Assembly (NCBI GenBank): GCA_036154955.1 | Contig: JAYZWL010000024.1 | Coordinates: forward strand, 1 to 39,156 | DNA: 39,156 bases | DNA from: Albimonas sp036154955 | Lineage (GTDB): Bacteria; Pseudomonadota; Alphaproteobacteria; Rhodobacterales; Rhodobacteraceae | Reading direction: 5' to 3' | Shown here: one piece after another, positions 25,825-34,255 of the stretch | How positions within the stretch are numbered: the stretch's first letter is position 1 | Layout of the letters: each line of letters starts with the position of its first letter | The notes under the pieces: generated by a model | Databases searched by the model: none | Told to the model about the DNA's origin: nothing | The model's input: only the letters and a program-made list of their open reading frames with translations | Position numbers and translations under genes: made by a program

Positions 25825-27375
25825 ATGCGCACGCCGCTTCTCTGGCTTTTGTGGACGGTGCTGACGCTGGCCTCGGCCGCGGCGGTGGCCGCGGCCGTGT
25901 TCCTGGGCGGCGACCGCACCGCCTTCCTGCCCGGCCAGACCACCGGCGTTCACCACCAGTTCGAGACCGCCTGCGAAAGCTGCCACGGGGCGGAGCCGCT
26001 GTCGTCGGCCAAGGACATGACCAAGGCGCTCAACGAAAGCTGCCGCGGCTGCCATGACGAGGAGCTGAAGGTCTCCGACGACAGCCACCCGCGCAAGAAG
26101 TTCCGCGACCCGCGCATGGCCGACTACTGGGCGAAGCTCGACGCCCGCGACTGCACCACCTGCCATATCGAGCACAAGCCCGAGCTGACCCGCCCCGGCG
26201 CCGTGACGCTGGCCATGGATTACTGCGTCGCCTGCCACGCGGAGGGCGAGCAGAACGTGCGGGAGGAGCGCGAGAGCCATGCCGGGCTGGGCTTCGAGAC
26301 CTGCGCGTCGGCCGGCTGCCACAACTTCCACGACAACCGCGCGCTCTACGAGGATTTTCTGGTCAAGCACGCGGACGAACCCTGGCTGCACCCCGCCCCG
26401 GTCCTGACCGCCGCCGCCGGCCTGCGCCCCCGCGGCGCAGGGTTCGCGAAGAAGGCGGGCGAGCCGCTGACGCTCGCCATGGCCGACGCGCCGCGCCCGG
26501 CGCTGAGCCGGCTGGCGGCGGACGAGGCCGAGGCCTGGGCCGCCTCGATCCATGCCGAGACCGGGGCCAACTGCGCCGCCTGCCACGCCCCCAAGGCGGC
26601 GAAGACGGGCGACGAGGCCGAGATCGCAGCCGAGTGGACGGATTTCCCCGACCTCTCCGCCTGCGGCAAGTGCCACCGCAACGAGACGCAGACCTTCGCC
26701 GAGGGCCGGCACGGCATGGCCTTCAACAAGGGGATCGCCAAACCGCGCGACCTGAAGAAGCGGTTCCGCGCGCTGGGCATGAAGGGGTGGGAGGAGGACC
26801 TGCCGGCGGCCATCGTCGCCTTCCTCGAAGACGCCGCCTCCGCCCCCGCCATGACCCCCGCCGCCGCCCGCCTGCCGATGAAGCCCGACGCGCCCCATGG
26901 CGCGGGCGCGGGCGCGGCCGGCGGGAGGGGGCGCGCCGAAATCGGCTGCGCCACCTGCCACGACGCCCACGACCCCGACCGCCGCCCGGCGCGGGTCGAG
27001 GCCTGCGCGTCCTGCCATGACGACGGGCATTCGCAGGCCTATTTCGGCTCCGAGCACTACGCGGCGTACCTGCGCGAAACGCAGGGCCTGGCCGAGCCGG
27101 GAACCGGCGTCGGCTGCTCGGACTGCCACATGCCGGCGATCGAGGACGCCTCGGGCCGGCCGTTCACCACCCACAACCAGAACGCCTATCTGCGGCCGAA
27201 CGAAAAGATGATCCGCCCCGTGTGCATGAGCTGCCACGGGCTGGGCTTCGCCATCGACGCGCTCGCCGATCCGGCGCTGGTCGCGAACAATTTCCAGGGT
27301 CGTCCCGCGGTCCATGTCGAAAGCATCGACTGGGCCGTGCGGAGGGTGACGACGGGGGAGGCGGCACGCCAATGA
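25825..27375 (+). CDS. Eleven-heme periplasmic cytochrome c
   Basis: A 516-aa multiheme cytochrome with an N-terminal hydrophobic segment (residues 4-27), a signal or membrane anchor. Ten CXXCH sites start at C50, C73, C110, C134, C250, C280, C375, C394, C431 and C467, and one CX4CH site (C160-C165-H166) makes eleven. The first five are spaced like cytochrome c3/c7-type modules, where CX4CH is also known. The second part, with SIHAETGANCAACH, ACASCHDDGH, FGSEHYA and CSDCHMPA, resembles hydroxylamine oxidoreductase-like and related nitrogen- or sulfur-compound multiheme enzymes. ATG at 25825 follows GAGGGGG, 8 bp after the oxidoreductase stop. A terminal electron acceptor (nitrogen oxide, tetrathionate-like or other) is not decided by sequence. 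Confidence 0.88.
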   Translation: MRTPLLWLLWTVLTLASAAAVAAAVFLGGDRTAFLPGQTTGVHHQFETACESCHGAEPLSSAKDMTKALNESCRGCHDEELKVSDDSHPRKKFRDPRMADYWAKLDARDCTTCHIEHKPELTRPGAVTLAMDYCVACHAEGEQNVREERESHAGLGFETCASAGCHNFHDNRALYEDFLVKHADEPWLHPAPVLTAAAGLRPRGAGFAKKAGEPLTLAMADAPRPALSRLAADEAEAWAASIHAETGANCAACHAPKAAKTGDEAEIAAEWTDFPDLSACGKCHRNETQTFAEGRHGMAFNKGIAKPRDLKKRFRALGMKGWEEDLPAAIVAFLEDAASAPAMTPAAARLPMKPDAPHGAGAGAAGGRGRAEIGCATCHDAHDPDRRPARVEACASCHDDGHSQAYFGSEHYAAYLRETQGLAEPGTGVGCSDCHMPAIEDASGRPFTTHNQNAYLRPNEKMIRPVCMSCHGLGFAIDALADPALVANNFQGRPAVHVESIDWAVRRVTTGEAARQ

Positions 27376-27425
27376 CGCTCCCCCGCCGTCGAGTTGCAAC
27401 CGAAGCTGCCAGGAGGGAATAGGAC

Positions 27426-27989
27426 ATGCGCGCAACGAAGATCAAATGGATCGCGGCCGCCGCGGCCGTGGCGATGGGCGCCCCGGCGCTCGCCGACGGC
27501 ATCGCCCCGCAGAAGGTCGCGGACATGCTGCACGCGGTGATGAACTCGGACCGCACCGTCTACACCAAGATGGTCGTGGGCCGGCTCGCCAACAAGGAAG
27601 GCGTCATCAAGGCCTCGGAGCATTTCGAGGACGACAAGGCGCTGCCGCTGCCCGCCCAGATGTTCCGCTTCGGGGCCGAGGGCGTGGCGGACAAGACCGA
27701 CGCCTTCTCCTACTCGCTGCTGTCGCTCTGGCCGGTCAACAAGCAGAACGCTCCCAAGACCGAGGCGGAGATCGAGGGCCTGAACTACGTGGCCGAGAAC
27801 ATCGGCGAGAACTGGTATGGCGAGGAGGAGCTGGGCGGCGTCACCTATTTCACCGCCGTCTACGCCGACACCGGCGTCGCCGAGGCCTGCGTGAGCTGCC
27901 ACAACCAGCACAAGGACAGCCCCAAGACCGATTTCGAGCTGGGCGACGTCATGGGCGGCGTGGTGATCCGCATCCCCATGGACGGCTGA
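27426..27989 (+). CDS. Tll0287-like (DUF3365) monoheme c-type protein
   Basis: A 187-aa exported protein. The signal peptide (residues 1-23, ending PALA) precedes a Tll0287-like domain, a PAS-related fold that carries a c-type heme in characterised relatives. One heme site, CVSCHNQH, lies at C155-C158-H159, followed by the family's KDFELGDVMGGVVIRIP-like tail (here KTDFELGDVMGGVV, about 167-180). The strong ribosome site AGGAGGG is about 10 nt before the ATG. It is third in the redox cluster, 50 bp after the eleven-heme gene. It could be an electron shuttle or a redox/gas sensor for the system; partner and reaction are unknown. Confidence 0.85.
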   Translation: MRATKIKWIAAAAAVAMGAPALADGIAPQKVADMLHAVMNSDRTVYTKMVVGRLANKEGVIKASEHFEDDKALPLPAQMFRFGAEGVADKTDAFSYSLLSLWPVNKQNAPKTEAEIEGLNYVAENIGENWYGEEELGGVTYFTAVYADTGVAEACVSCHNQHKDSPKTDFELGDVMGGVVIRIPMDG

Positions 27990-28025
27990 GCCCGCCCGAA
28001 GCCGATCCCCAGAAGCCGATCGCCC

Positions 28026-28051
28026 GGCCCGGCCCCCGCGGGGGGCGGGCC
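28026..28051. repeat. GC hairpin between monoheme protein and globin genes
   Basis: GGCCCG and CCCCC pair with GGGGG and CGGGCC across a GC loop, with one unpaired G on each side. In the 154-bp spacer it could lower read-through to the globin gene. A 10-bp direct repeat, GAAGCCGATC, lies just before it at 27998-28007 and 28012-28021. Confidence 0.45.
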
Positions 28052-28143
28052 GGCGCGCCGTCCCGAACGTCGCGATCCATTCCGTTCACAGGCCCGGCCC
28101 GGCGCGACCGCCGCCCGCCGCCGCCCGACAGGAGACCAGGACA

Positions 28144-28602
28144 ATGACCCCCGAAAAGGTCGCGCTGGTGCAGACCAGCTTCAAGAAGGTGGCCCCCATC
28201 GCCGACACGGCCGCCGACATCTTCTACGCCCGCCTGTTCGAAATCGCCCCCGACGTGCGCTCGCTGTTCCCCGAGCAGATGGGCGACCAGAAGAAAAAGC
28301 TCATGCAGATGCTGGGCGCCGCCGTCGCCAACCTGCACCAGGTGGAGACGATCCTGCCCGCCGTGCAGGATCTGGGCCGCCGGCATGTCGCCTACGGCGT
28401 GACCGACGCCCATTACGACACCGTCGGCGCCGCCCTGCTCTACACGCTTGAAAAGGGGCTGGGCGAGGACTGGACCCCCGAACTCGCCGAGGCCTGGACC
28501 GAAACCTACGTCACCGTCGCCGGGGTGATGAAGGCCGCCGCCGCCGAGGTTCCGGCCGAGCCGGAGGCCAAGAAGGGCTTCTTCGCCCGCCTCTTCGGTT
28601 GA
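28144..28602 (+). CDS. Single-domain globin (Vitreoscilla/flavohemoglobin type)
   Basis: Heme-binding globin of 152 aa with the full helical fold. The proximal His is H81 in RRHVAYGV, and the block HYDTVGAALLYTLEKGLG is typical of Vgb and flavohemoglobin globin domains. By alignment Y28 is B10, F42 is CD1 and Q49 is E7, the pocket expected for tight oxygen or NO chemistry. No FAD/NAD reductase domain follows; instead there is a short charged tail ending GFFARLFG that may touch a partner or membrane. The gene follows the redox cluster on the same strand with AGGAGACCAGGACA before the ATG. A cognate reductase could be the FAD fusion of this cluster. Oxygen delivery or NO dioxygenation are the main candidates. 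Confidence 0.87.
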   Translation: MTPEKVALVQTSFKKVAPIADTAADIFYARLFEIAPDVRSLFPEQMGDQKKKLMQMLGAAVANLHQVETILPAVQDLGRRHVAYGVTDAHYDTVGAALLYTLEKGLGEDWTPELAEAWTETYVTVAGVMKAAAAEVPAEPEAKKGFFARLFG

Positions 28603-28685
28603 ACGCCACGGCCCGGCGCCTCGTCCCGCAGGGGGCGCCGGGCGGGTCGGAACCGGGCGGCTTCGGGCCGGGACCCATCGGCGCA

Positions 28686-28714
28686 TTGATCCGCGGGGCC
28701 TCCTCGGGCGATAT
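28686..28714 (+). promoter_or_regulatory. Possible parE promoter
   Basis: TTGATC at 28686-28691 and CGATAT at 28709-28714 are 17 bp apart, about 30 bp upstream of the parE start. The -35-like box is fair and the -10-like box poor, so this is only a candidate. Confidence 0.25.
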
Positions 28715-28743
28715 GGGGGAAAGAACAGAGCAGGACCCCGACC

Positions 28744-30795
28744 ATGGCAGACCCCGCGCCCCGGCCCGCCGGACCCTCGCCCGCCGGTTCCTCAGGGGCC
28801 GGCGACGACGACCTTTTCGCCGGCCAGGCCGCCTCCGACGTCTACGACGCCTCCTCCATCGAGGTGCTGGAGGGGCTGGAACCCGTGCGCAAGCGCCCCG
28901 GCATGTATGTCGGCGGCACCGACGAACGCGCGCTGCACCACCTGGCCGCCGAGATCCTCGACAACTCCATGGACGAGGCCGTCGCCGGCCACGCCACCCG
29001 GATCGAGATGGAGCTTTGCGCCGACGGAACCTGCGTGATCCGCGACAACGGCCGCGGCATGCCCGTCGACCCCCATCCCCGCTTCCCCGGCAAGTCGGCG
29101 CTGGAGGTGATCCTGTGCACGCTGCACGCGGGCGGCAAGTTCTCCGGCAAGGCCTACCAGACCTCCGGCGGCCTGCACGGGGTCGGCGCCTCGGTGGTCA
29201 ACGCGCTCTCGGACGCGCTGACCGTGGAGGTCGCCCGCAACCGCGAGCTGTGGCGGCAGTCCTTCTCCCGCGGGATCCCGCAGGGGCCGGTGGAGAAGGT
29301 CGGCCCCGCCCCCAACCGCCGCGGCACCACCGTCTCCTTCCACCCGGACGCGGAGATCTTCGGGCCGCGGCTGGCGCTGAAGCCCGCGCGGCTGATGCGC
29401 ATGGCGCGGTCCAAGGCCTATCTGTTCTCGGGCGTCGAGATCCGCTGGAAATGCGCGCCGGAGCTGCTGCGCGACGGCGACGACACGCCTGCGGAGGCCG
29501 TGTTCCACTTCCCCGGCGGCCTCGCCGACTTCCTCGCCGTGACGCTGGAGGGGGCGCCGACCTGCGCCGACCAGCCCTTCGCCGGCAAGGTCTCCTTCGC
29601 CGAGAAGTTCGGGCCGGACACGCCCGGCTCCGTCGAATGGGCGGTGAACTGGACCCCGGCGCGGGACGGCTTCGTCTCCTCCTACTGCAACACCGTGCCG
29701 ACGCCCGAGGGCGGCACGCATGAATCCGGCTTCTGGGCCGCGGTGCTCAAGGGCCTGAAAAGCCATGCGGAGCGGGTGGGGAACAAGAAGGCGGTCACGC
29801 TGCTGACCCGCGAGGACGTGCAGGGCGCCGCCTGCGCCATGATCTCCATCTTCATCCGCGAACCCGAATTCGTCGGCCAGACCAAGGACCGTCTCGCCAC
29901 CGCCGAAGCCGCGCGGCTGGCCGAGAACGCGATCCGCGACCCCATCGACACCTGGCTCGCCGCCGATCCCAAGCGGGCGGGCGCGATCCTCGACTTCGTG
30001 CTGCTGCGCGCCGAGGAACGCGTGCGCCGGCGGGCGGAGAAGGAGACGCAGCGCAAGTCCGCGGTCAAGAAGCTGCGCCTGCCCGGCAAGCTGGCGGATT
30101 GCTCCGACGCCTCCAAGGACGGCTCCGAAATCTTCCTGGTGGAGGGCGACAGCGCGGGGGGCTCGGCCAAGCAGGCCCGCAACCGGCGCACCCAGGCGGT
30201 GCTGCCGCTGCGGGGCAAGATCCTCAACGTCGCCAACGCCTCGGTGGAGAAACTGGCGCAGAACCAGGAGCTTCAGGACCTCTGCCAGGCGCTCGGCGTG
30301 CAGGGCGGCTCGCGCTTCAACCTCGACGACCTGCGCTATGAGCGGGTCATCATCATGACCGACGCCGACGTGGACGGGGCGCATATCGCCTCGCTGCTGA
30401 TGACCTTTTTCTTCCGGCAGATGCGGCCGATGGTGGAGGCGGGGCGCCTGTTCCTCGCCGCGCCGCCGCTCTACCGCATCACGCAGGGGGCGAAGACGCT
30501 CTACGCCCGCGACGACGCGGACCGGGAGCGGTTGCTGGAGACGGAGTTCAAGGCCCGCGGCAAGATCGACATCGGCCGCTTCAAGGGCCTGGGCGAGATG
30601 ATGCCCCGCCAGCTCAAGGAAACCACCATGGACCCCGCGACCCGCACCCTGATCCGGGTGCTGATCGCCGAGGACGAGCCGGGCGAGGATGGCGAGACCG
30701 GCCGGCTGGTGGAACGCCTGATGGGCCGCAAGGCCGAGCTGCGCTTCCAGTTCATCCAGGAGAACGCCCGTTTCGCGGAAGACCTCGATGTATGA
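28744..30795 (+). CDS. parE: DNA topoisomerase IV subunit B
   Basis: ATPase subunit of topoisomerase IV, which separates daughter chromosomes with ParC. The 683-aa product shows the GHKL ATPase (E70 and N74 in AAEILDNSMDEA, GRGM at 103-106, GGLHGVGAS at 142-150) and the TOPRIM domain (EGDSAGG near 467, DADVDGAH near 540-546). GKILNV and the C-terminal FKGLGEMMP segment are also conserved. The length and lack of the long GyrB-type insertion favour ParE over GyrB. The first ~30 residues are Pro/Ala/Gly-rich and poorly conserved, but the ATG has an acceptable ribosome site. The downstream envelope gene overlaps its end by 8 bp, so they are translated in series. parC is elsewhere. Confidence 0.94.
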   Translation: MADPAPRPAGPSPAGSSGAGDDDLFAGQAASDVYDASSIEVLEGLEPVRKRPGMYVGGTDERALHHLAAEILDNSMDEAVAGHATRIEMELCADGTCVIRDNGRGMPVDPHPRFPGKSALEVILCTLHAGGKFSGKAYQTSGGLHGVGASVVNALSDALTVEVARNRELWRQSFSRGIPQGPVEKVGPAPNRRGTTVSFHPDAEIFGPRLALKPARLMRMARSKAYLFSGVEIRWKCAPELLRDGDDTPAEAVFHFPGGLADFLAVTLEGAPTCADQPFAGKVSFAEKFGPDTPGSVEWAVNWTPARDGFVSSYCNTVPTPEGGTHESGFWAAVLKGLKSHAERVGNKKAVTLLTREDVQGAACAMISIFIREPEFVGQTKDRLATAEAARLAENAIRDPIDTWLAADPKRAGAILDFVLLRAEERVRRRAEKETQRKSAVKKLRLPGKLADCSDASKDGSEIFLVEGDSAGGSAKQARNRRTQAVLPLRGKILNVANASVEKLAQNQELQDLCQALGVQGGSRFNLDDLRYERVIIMTDADVDGAHIASLLMTFFFRQMRPMVEAGRLFLAAPPLYRITQGAKTLYARDDADRERLLETEFKARGKIDIGRFKGLGEMMPRQLKETTMDPATRTLIRVLIAEDEPGEDGETGRLVERLMGRKAELRFQFIQENARFAEDLDV

Positions 30796-31408
30796 CCGCA
30801 GCCGCCGGCGGGCGCGACGTTCGCGCGGCGGAGACGACCGCGGCGGCGCCCTGATCTGGATCGTCGGCGGCGTCGCCGCGCTCGCCGTCTCGGGCCTCGT
30901 GCTGCTGCTTCTCGGCGGCGCGGAGGAGCGGCGGGACGTGGTGACCGTCGACAACCTCGCGCTCACCCCGTCCTATTCCGAGTCCCTGCTGCGCCCCGGA
31001 CGGCTGGCGGTGGAGCCCCATAACGGCCCCTTCCCCGGCATCGACGCCGCCGCCGCCGCCGCCCTGCTGACTCTGCCGCCGTCCTTGCCGCAGGGGCTCG
31101 ACATGCCCGTGGTCGCGCCCGGCGGCTGGGCGCGGGCGGAGCATGGGCGGCTGCTGCGCTTCGCGCTGCTGTTCAACTCTTCGGAACCTGTGGCGGGCGC
31201 CACGCTCTGCGATGCGCGGGCGCCCTTGACGGGGGGCGCCCCCGACGCCCAGTCTTTCACGGCGACGATGGCGCTTTGCCTGCGTGGGCAGGCCATCGCG
31301 GAAGGTCGGGTGACGGCGGAAGCCGCCGACCCGCCCACGCCGGAGTTCGTGCGCGAGGCGCTGAACGAACTGTTGGCGCGTATGCTGGGCGCAGGAGGCG
31401 CGAACTGA
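30788..31408 (+). CDS. Hypothetical single-helix membrane protein, paralogue of next gene product
   Basis: A 206-aa protein with a very basic cytoplasmic start (about residues 5-18), one membrane helix (20-43) and a soluble C-terminal part that should be periplasmic. I do not recognise a named family. Its C-terminal 70 residues line up with the next gene product: a short FN[SP]S stretch, then two Cys with 22 residues between them, then 36 residues to a closing hydrophobic pair. That points to an ancient tandem duplication and possibly a disulfide. Its ATG overlaps the parE stop region by 8 bp, so it relies on parE translation. Role unknown. Confidence 0.75.
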   Translation: MYDRSRRRARRSRGGDDRGGALIWIVGGVAALAVSGLVLLLLGGAEERRDVVTVDNLALTPSYSESLLRPGRLAVEPHNGPFPGIDAAAAAALLTLPPSLPQGLDMPVVAPGGWARAEHGRLLRFALLFNSSEPVAGATLCDARAPLTGGAPDAQSFTATMALCLRGQAIAEGRVTAEAADPPTPEFVREALNELLARMLGAGGAN

Positions 31409-31409
31409 C

Positions 31410-32051
31410 ATGACCCCCGACACCGAACCCAACGGCCGGACCTCCGGCCGGGCCCTCATCGCGCGCGCCGCGCGCGCGTCCCTGTTCGCGCGCGCCGCGC
31501 GCGGGGCCGTGATCGCGACCGCCCTGGGCCTCGGCCTCGCGGCCTGCGCCGGCGGGCCGAGCGGGCCCGCGACCCGGATTTATTCCGAGATCCTCGCCAC
31601 CGCCTATTCCCCCAACCAGATCAACGCCGGCAGCATCGACACCCCGGCGGAGGTGAAAGGCGCGCCGCCCGACGGCTCCGACGCCGCCGCGGTGGCCGCG
31701 GCCATGCGGATGCCGGCCCGCTTCGGCTCCGGCGGGTTCGCGCCGGCGGCCGGCCGGGACGCGGAGGGGCCGCGCGCGGTGGTGATCTTCAACCCCTCGG
31801 GCCGGCTGCGCGCCTGCGAGGGCGAGGTCTCGGGCCGGGGCGGCGAGGGCCGCAACGGCCGCACCGAGGCCCTGCTCGCCTGGTGCGACGGAACCAAGGA
31901 GCTGAGCTCGGTCATGATGAGCTCCGGCGCCACGCAGGGGCCGAAGGACGAGAAATTCGCCCGCGCCATGTCCCAGGCGATGAACGCGCTGCTGCCGTCG
32001 CGCAACCCCTCGGTGGACGACGGCCGCTCGCCCCGCCCGCTGGGCGGCTGA
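31410..32051 (+). CDS. Hypothetical lipoprotein, paralogue of preceding gene product
   Basis: A 213-aa predicted lipoprotein. A long, Arg-rich leader ends in a hydrophobic stretch and lipobox LAAC with the lipidated cysteine C46; the first ~30 residues are longer than usual, so the true start could be later. The soluble part ends with RAVVIFNPSGRLRAC, a second Cys 22 residues on (LLAWC) and a helical tail (KFARAMSQAMNALLP). This matches the layout of the preceding protein. One base separates its ATG from the previous stop. The three-gene unit starting with parE ends at the terminator 32093-32130. Function unknown; periplasmic or outer-membrane location expected. Confidence 0.75.
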   Translation: MTPDTEPNGRTSGRALIARAARASLFARAARGAVIATALGLGLAACAGGPSGPATRIYSEILATAYSPNQINAGSIDTPAEVKGAPPDGSDAAAVAAAMRMPARFGSGGFAPAAGRDAEGPRAVVIFNPSGRLRACEGEVSGRGGEGRNGRTEALLAWCDGTKELSSVMMSSGATQGPKDEKFARAMSQAMNALLPSRNPSVDDGRSPRPLGG

Positions 32052-32092
32052 GACCGGCGCGCAGCTTCGCCCCGCAAATGGCGACGACGAAA

Positions 32093-32130
32093 CGAAAAAC
32101 CCGCCCGGAGGCCTCCGGGCGGGTTTTTCG
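32093..32130. terminator. Perfect bidirectional intrinsic terminator
   Basis: A 38-nt perfect palindrome with 19-bp arms: CGAAAAACCCGCCCGGAGG and its exact complement, ending in TTTTTCG. A-tract on one side and T-tract on the other make it work for both strands. It closes the parE unit and faces the minus-strand uup stop about 95 bp away. Confidence 0.95.
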
Positions 32131-32224
32131 CGTCAAGCGGCGGCGATGAGGTCCGGCCGCCGCTTCGATCCGCAGACCCCTGGCGCGAAACGGATTTCCC
32201 GCGGGCGGCGCGTGACGGCCGCGG

Positions 32225-34069
32225 TCAGCCTTCGGCTTCCTCGCGCAGCGCCTCCAGCTCCAGCCACTCCTCCTCCGCCGCCTCCAGCGCCTTGCGCCGC
32301 TGGGCCAGCGCGGCGGTGGCCTTGGCGAACTTGTCGGGCGACTTGGCGTAGAGGTCCGGGTCGGCCAGCAGCCCTTCCAGCTTGGCGATGTCGGCGGAAA
32401 GCCGGTCCATCTCGGCGGGCAGCGCGTCGAGCCGGTGGGTCTGGGTGAAGCTGAGCTTCGCGGCCGGTTTCGGCGCCGGGGCGGCGGCGGGTTTCGGCGC
32501 GGGCGCGGCGGCGGCGGGCTTCGCGGGCGCCGCCTTCTCTTCCGGCGCGCCCATCGGGGCGGACCCGCGCTGGGCGACCATGTCCGACCAGCCGCCGGCA
32601 TAGACCGTCGCGCGCCCGTCGCCCTCCATCACCACCGTCGTCGCCGCGGTGCGGTCGAGGAAGTCGCGGTCGTGGCTGACCAGCAGCACCGCGCCCTCGA
32701 ACTCCACCACCAGCTCCTGCAGCAGGTCGAGGGTCTCGACGTCGAGGTCGTTGGTCGGCTCGTCCAGCACCAGCACGTTCGACTCGCGCGCCATCAGCCG
32801 GGCCAGCAGCAGCCGCGCCTTCTCGCCCCCCGACAGCGCCTTCACCGGCCCGCGGGCCTGGCGTTCGTCGAAGAGGAAATCCTTCAGGTAGGCCACCACA
32901 TGCTTGGGCCGCCCGCGCACCATCACCTGGTCCGACCGGCCCGAGACCGACATGGCCGGGTCGCCGACGAGGCTGTCCCAGAGCGACATCTCCGGGTCCA
33001 GCGCCGCGCGCGCCTGGTCGAAGACCGCGACCTCCAGATTGGTGCCCAGCGTGATGCGGCCCGCATCGGGTTCGACCTCGCCGGTCAGCATCTTGATCAT
33101 CGTCGACTTGCCGACCCCGTTGGGCCCGACGAAGGCCACGCAGTCGCCGCGCATGATCTTGAGCGAGAAGTCCGTGCAGATCGCCTTGCCGCCATAGGCC
33201 TTGGCGACGCCCTCCGCCTCCACCACCCGCTTGCCGGACTGGGGCGCGCTCTCGAACGCCATCGCCGCCGTCCCGGTGCGGGCGCGCTGGTTCGAGCGTT
33301 CTTCGCGCAGGTCCTGCAGCCGGCGCACCCGGCCCATGTTGCGCTTGCGGCGGGCGGAGATCCCCTCCACCGCCCAGACCGCCTCCTGCTTGATCAGGCG
33401 GTCGAGCTTGTGGCGGGCCTGCGCCTCCTCCTCGAACACCTTGTCTCGCCAGTCCTCGAAATGCGCGAAGCCGCGGTCGAGCCGGCGGGCCTGGCCGCGG
33501 TCGACCCAGATCACCTGCCGGGTCAGCGCCCGCAGGAACGCCCGGTCGTGGGAGACGAGCACGAAGGCGGTCCGGGTCTGCGCCAGCCGCGCCTCCAGCC
33601 AGGCGATCGCCTCGATGTCGAGATGGTTGGTCGGCTCGTCCAGCAGCATCAGGTCGGGATCGACCGCCATCAGCCGGGCCAGCGCCGCGCGCCTGCGCTC
33701 CCCGCCCGAGGCGTCGGCGGGGTCCTGCTCGGCGGGAACCTTCAGCCCCTCCATCGCCATCTCGGCCTTCCAGGCCTCGGCCGGGTCCAGCGGCTCGGCC
33801 ACATAATCGCCAAGCGTCTCATATCCGGTGAAGTCCGGGTCCTGCGGCAGGTAGCCGACGGTGGCGCCGGGGCGGAGGAAGCGTTCGCCCGCGTCGGGTT
33901 CGGCGAGGCCGGCCATGATCTTCATCAGGGTCGACTTGCCCGAGCCGTTGCGGCCCACGAGGCAGATCCGGTCGCCCGGATGCACGGCGCAGTCGAGGCC
34001 TGCGAACAGCGGGTCCCCGCCCCAGCCCAGGGCGATGTCGGAGAGGGTGAGGATAGGTGGTTCGGCCAT
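32225..34069 (-). CDS. uup: ABC-F family ATPase Uup
   Basis: Soluble ABC-F protein of 614 aa with two nucleotide-binding domains and no membrane part. Domain 1 has Walker A GRNGSGKST (39-47), signature ASGGERRRAALA and LLDEPTNHLD. Domain 2 has GPNGVGKST, LSGGEKARLLLA and VLDEPTNDLD. An Ala/Pro/Lys-rich linker at about 515-545 leads to a C-terminal coiled coil (about 550-612), the DNA-binding module that separates Uup from EttA, YheS and YbiT. Uup acts in genome stability and ribosome-related functions. The ATG at 34069 is right at the conserved start. Convergent with the parE unit. Confidence 0.92.
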   Translation of the reverse strand: MAEPPILTLSDIALGWGGDPLFAGLDCAVHPGDRICLVGRNGSGKSTLMKIMAGLAEPDAGERFLRPGATVGYLPQDPDFTGYETLGDYVAEPLDPAEAWKAEMAMEGLKVPAEQDPADASGGERRRAALARLMAVDPDLMLLDEPTNHLDIEAIAWLEARLAQTRTAFVLVSHDRAFLRALTRQVIWVDRGQARRLDRGFAHFEDWRDKVFEEEAQARHKLDRLIKQEAVWAVEGISARRKRNMGRVRRLQDLREERSNQRARTGTAAMAFESAPQSGKRVVEAEGVAKAYGGKAICTDFSLKIMRGDCVAFVGPNGVGKSTMIKMLTGEVEPDAGRITLGTNLEVAVFDQARAALDPEMSLWDSLVGDPAMSVSGRSDQVMVRGRPKHVVAYLKDFLFDERQARGPVKALSGGEKARLLLARLMARESNVLVLDEPTNDLDVETLDLLQELVVEFEGAVLLVSHDRDFLDRTAATTVVMEGDGRATVYAGGWSDMVAQRGSAPMGAPEEKAAPAKPAAAAPAPKPAAAPAPKPAAKLSFTQTHRLDALPAEMDRLSADIAKLEGLLADPDLYAKSPDKFAKATAALAQRRKALEAAEEEWLELEALREEAEG

Positions 34070-34255
34070 GCCTGCGCGGTAGCGGGCGCGCAGGCGAGCG
34101 TCAAGCGGGCGGGCGCCGCGCGGGGCGCACGGCGGCGGCGGGCCGCAGGCGACGCAGCGTCACGACGCCTTCCGCCGGGCGTTTCGCGCCCCTAAGTTGA
34201 AAGAAAATGTCGCCGAGAGCATGACGACGAGAGCATATCGGGGAGAACGACGATC

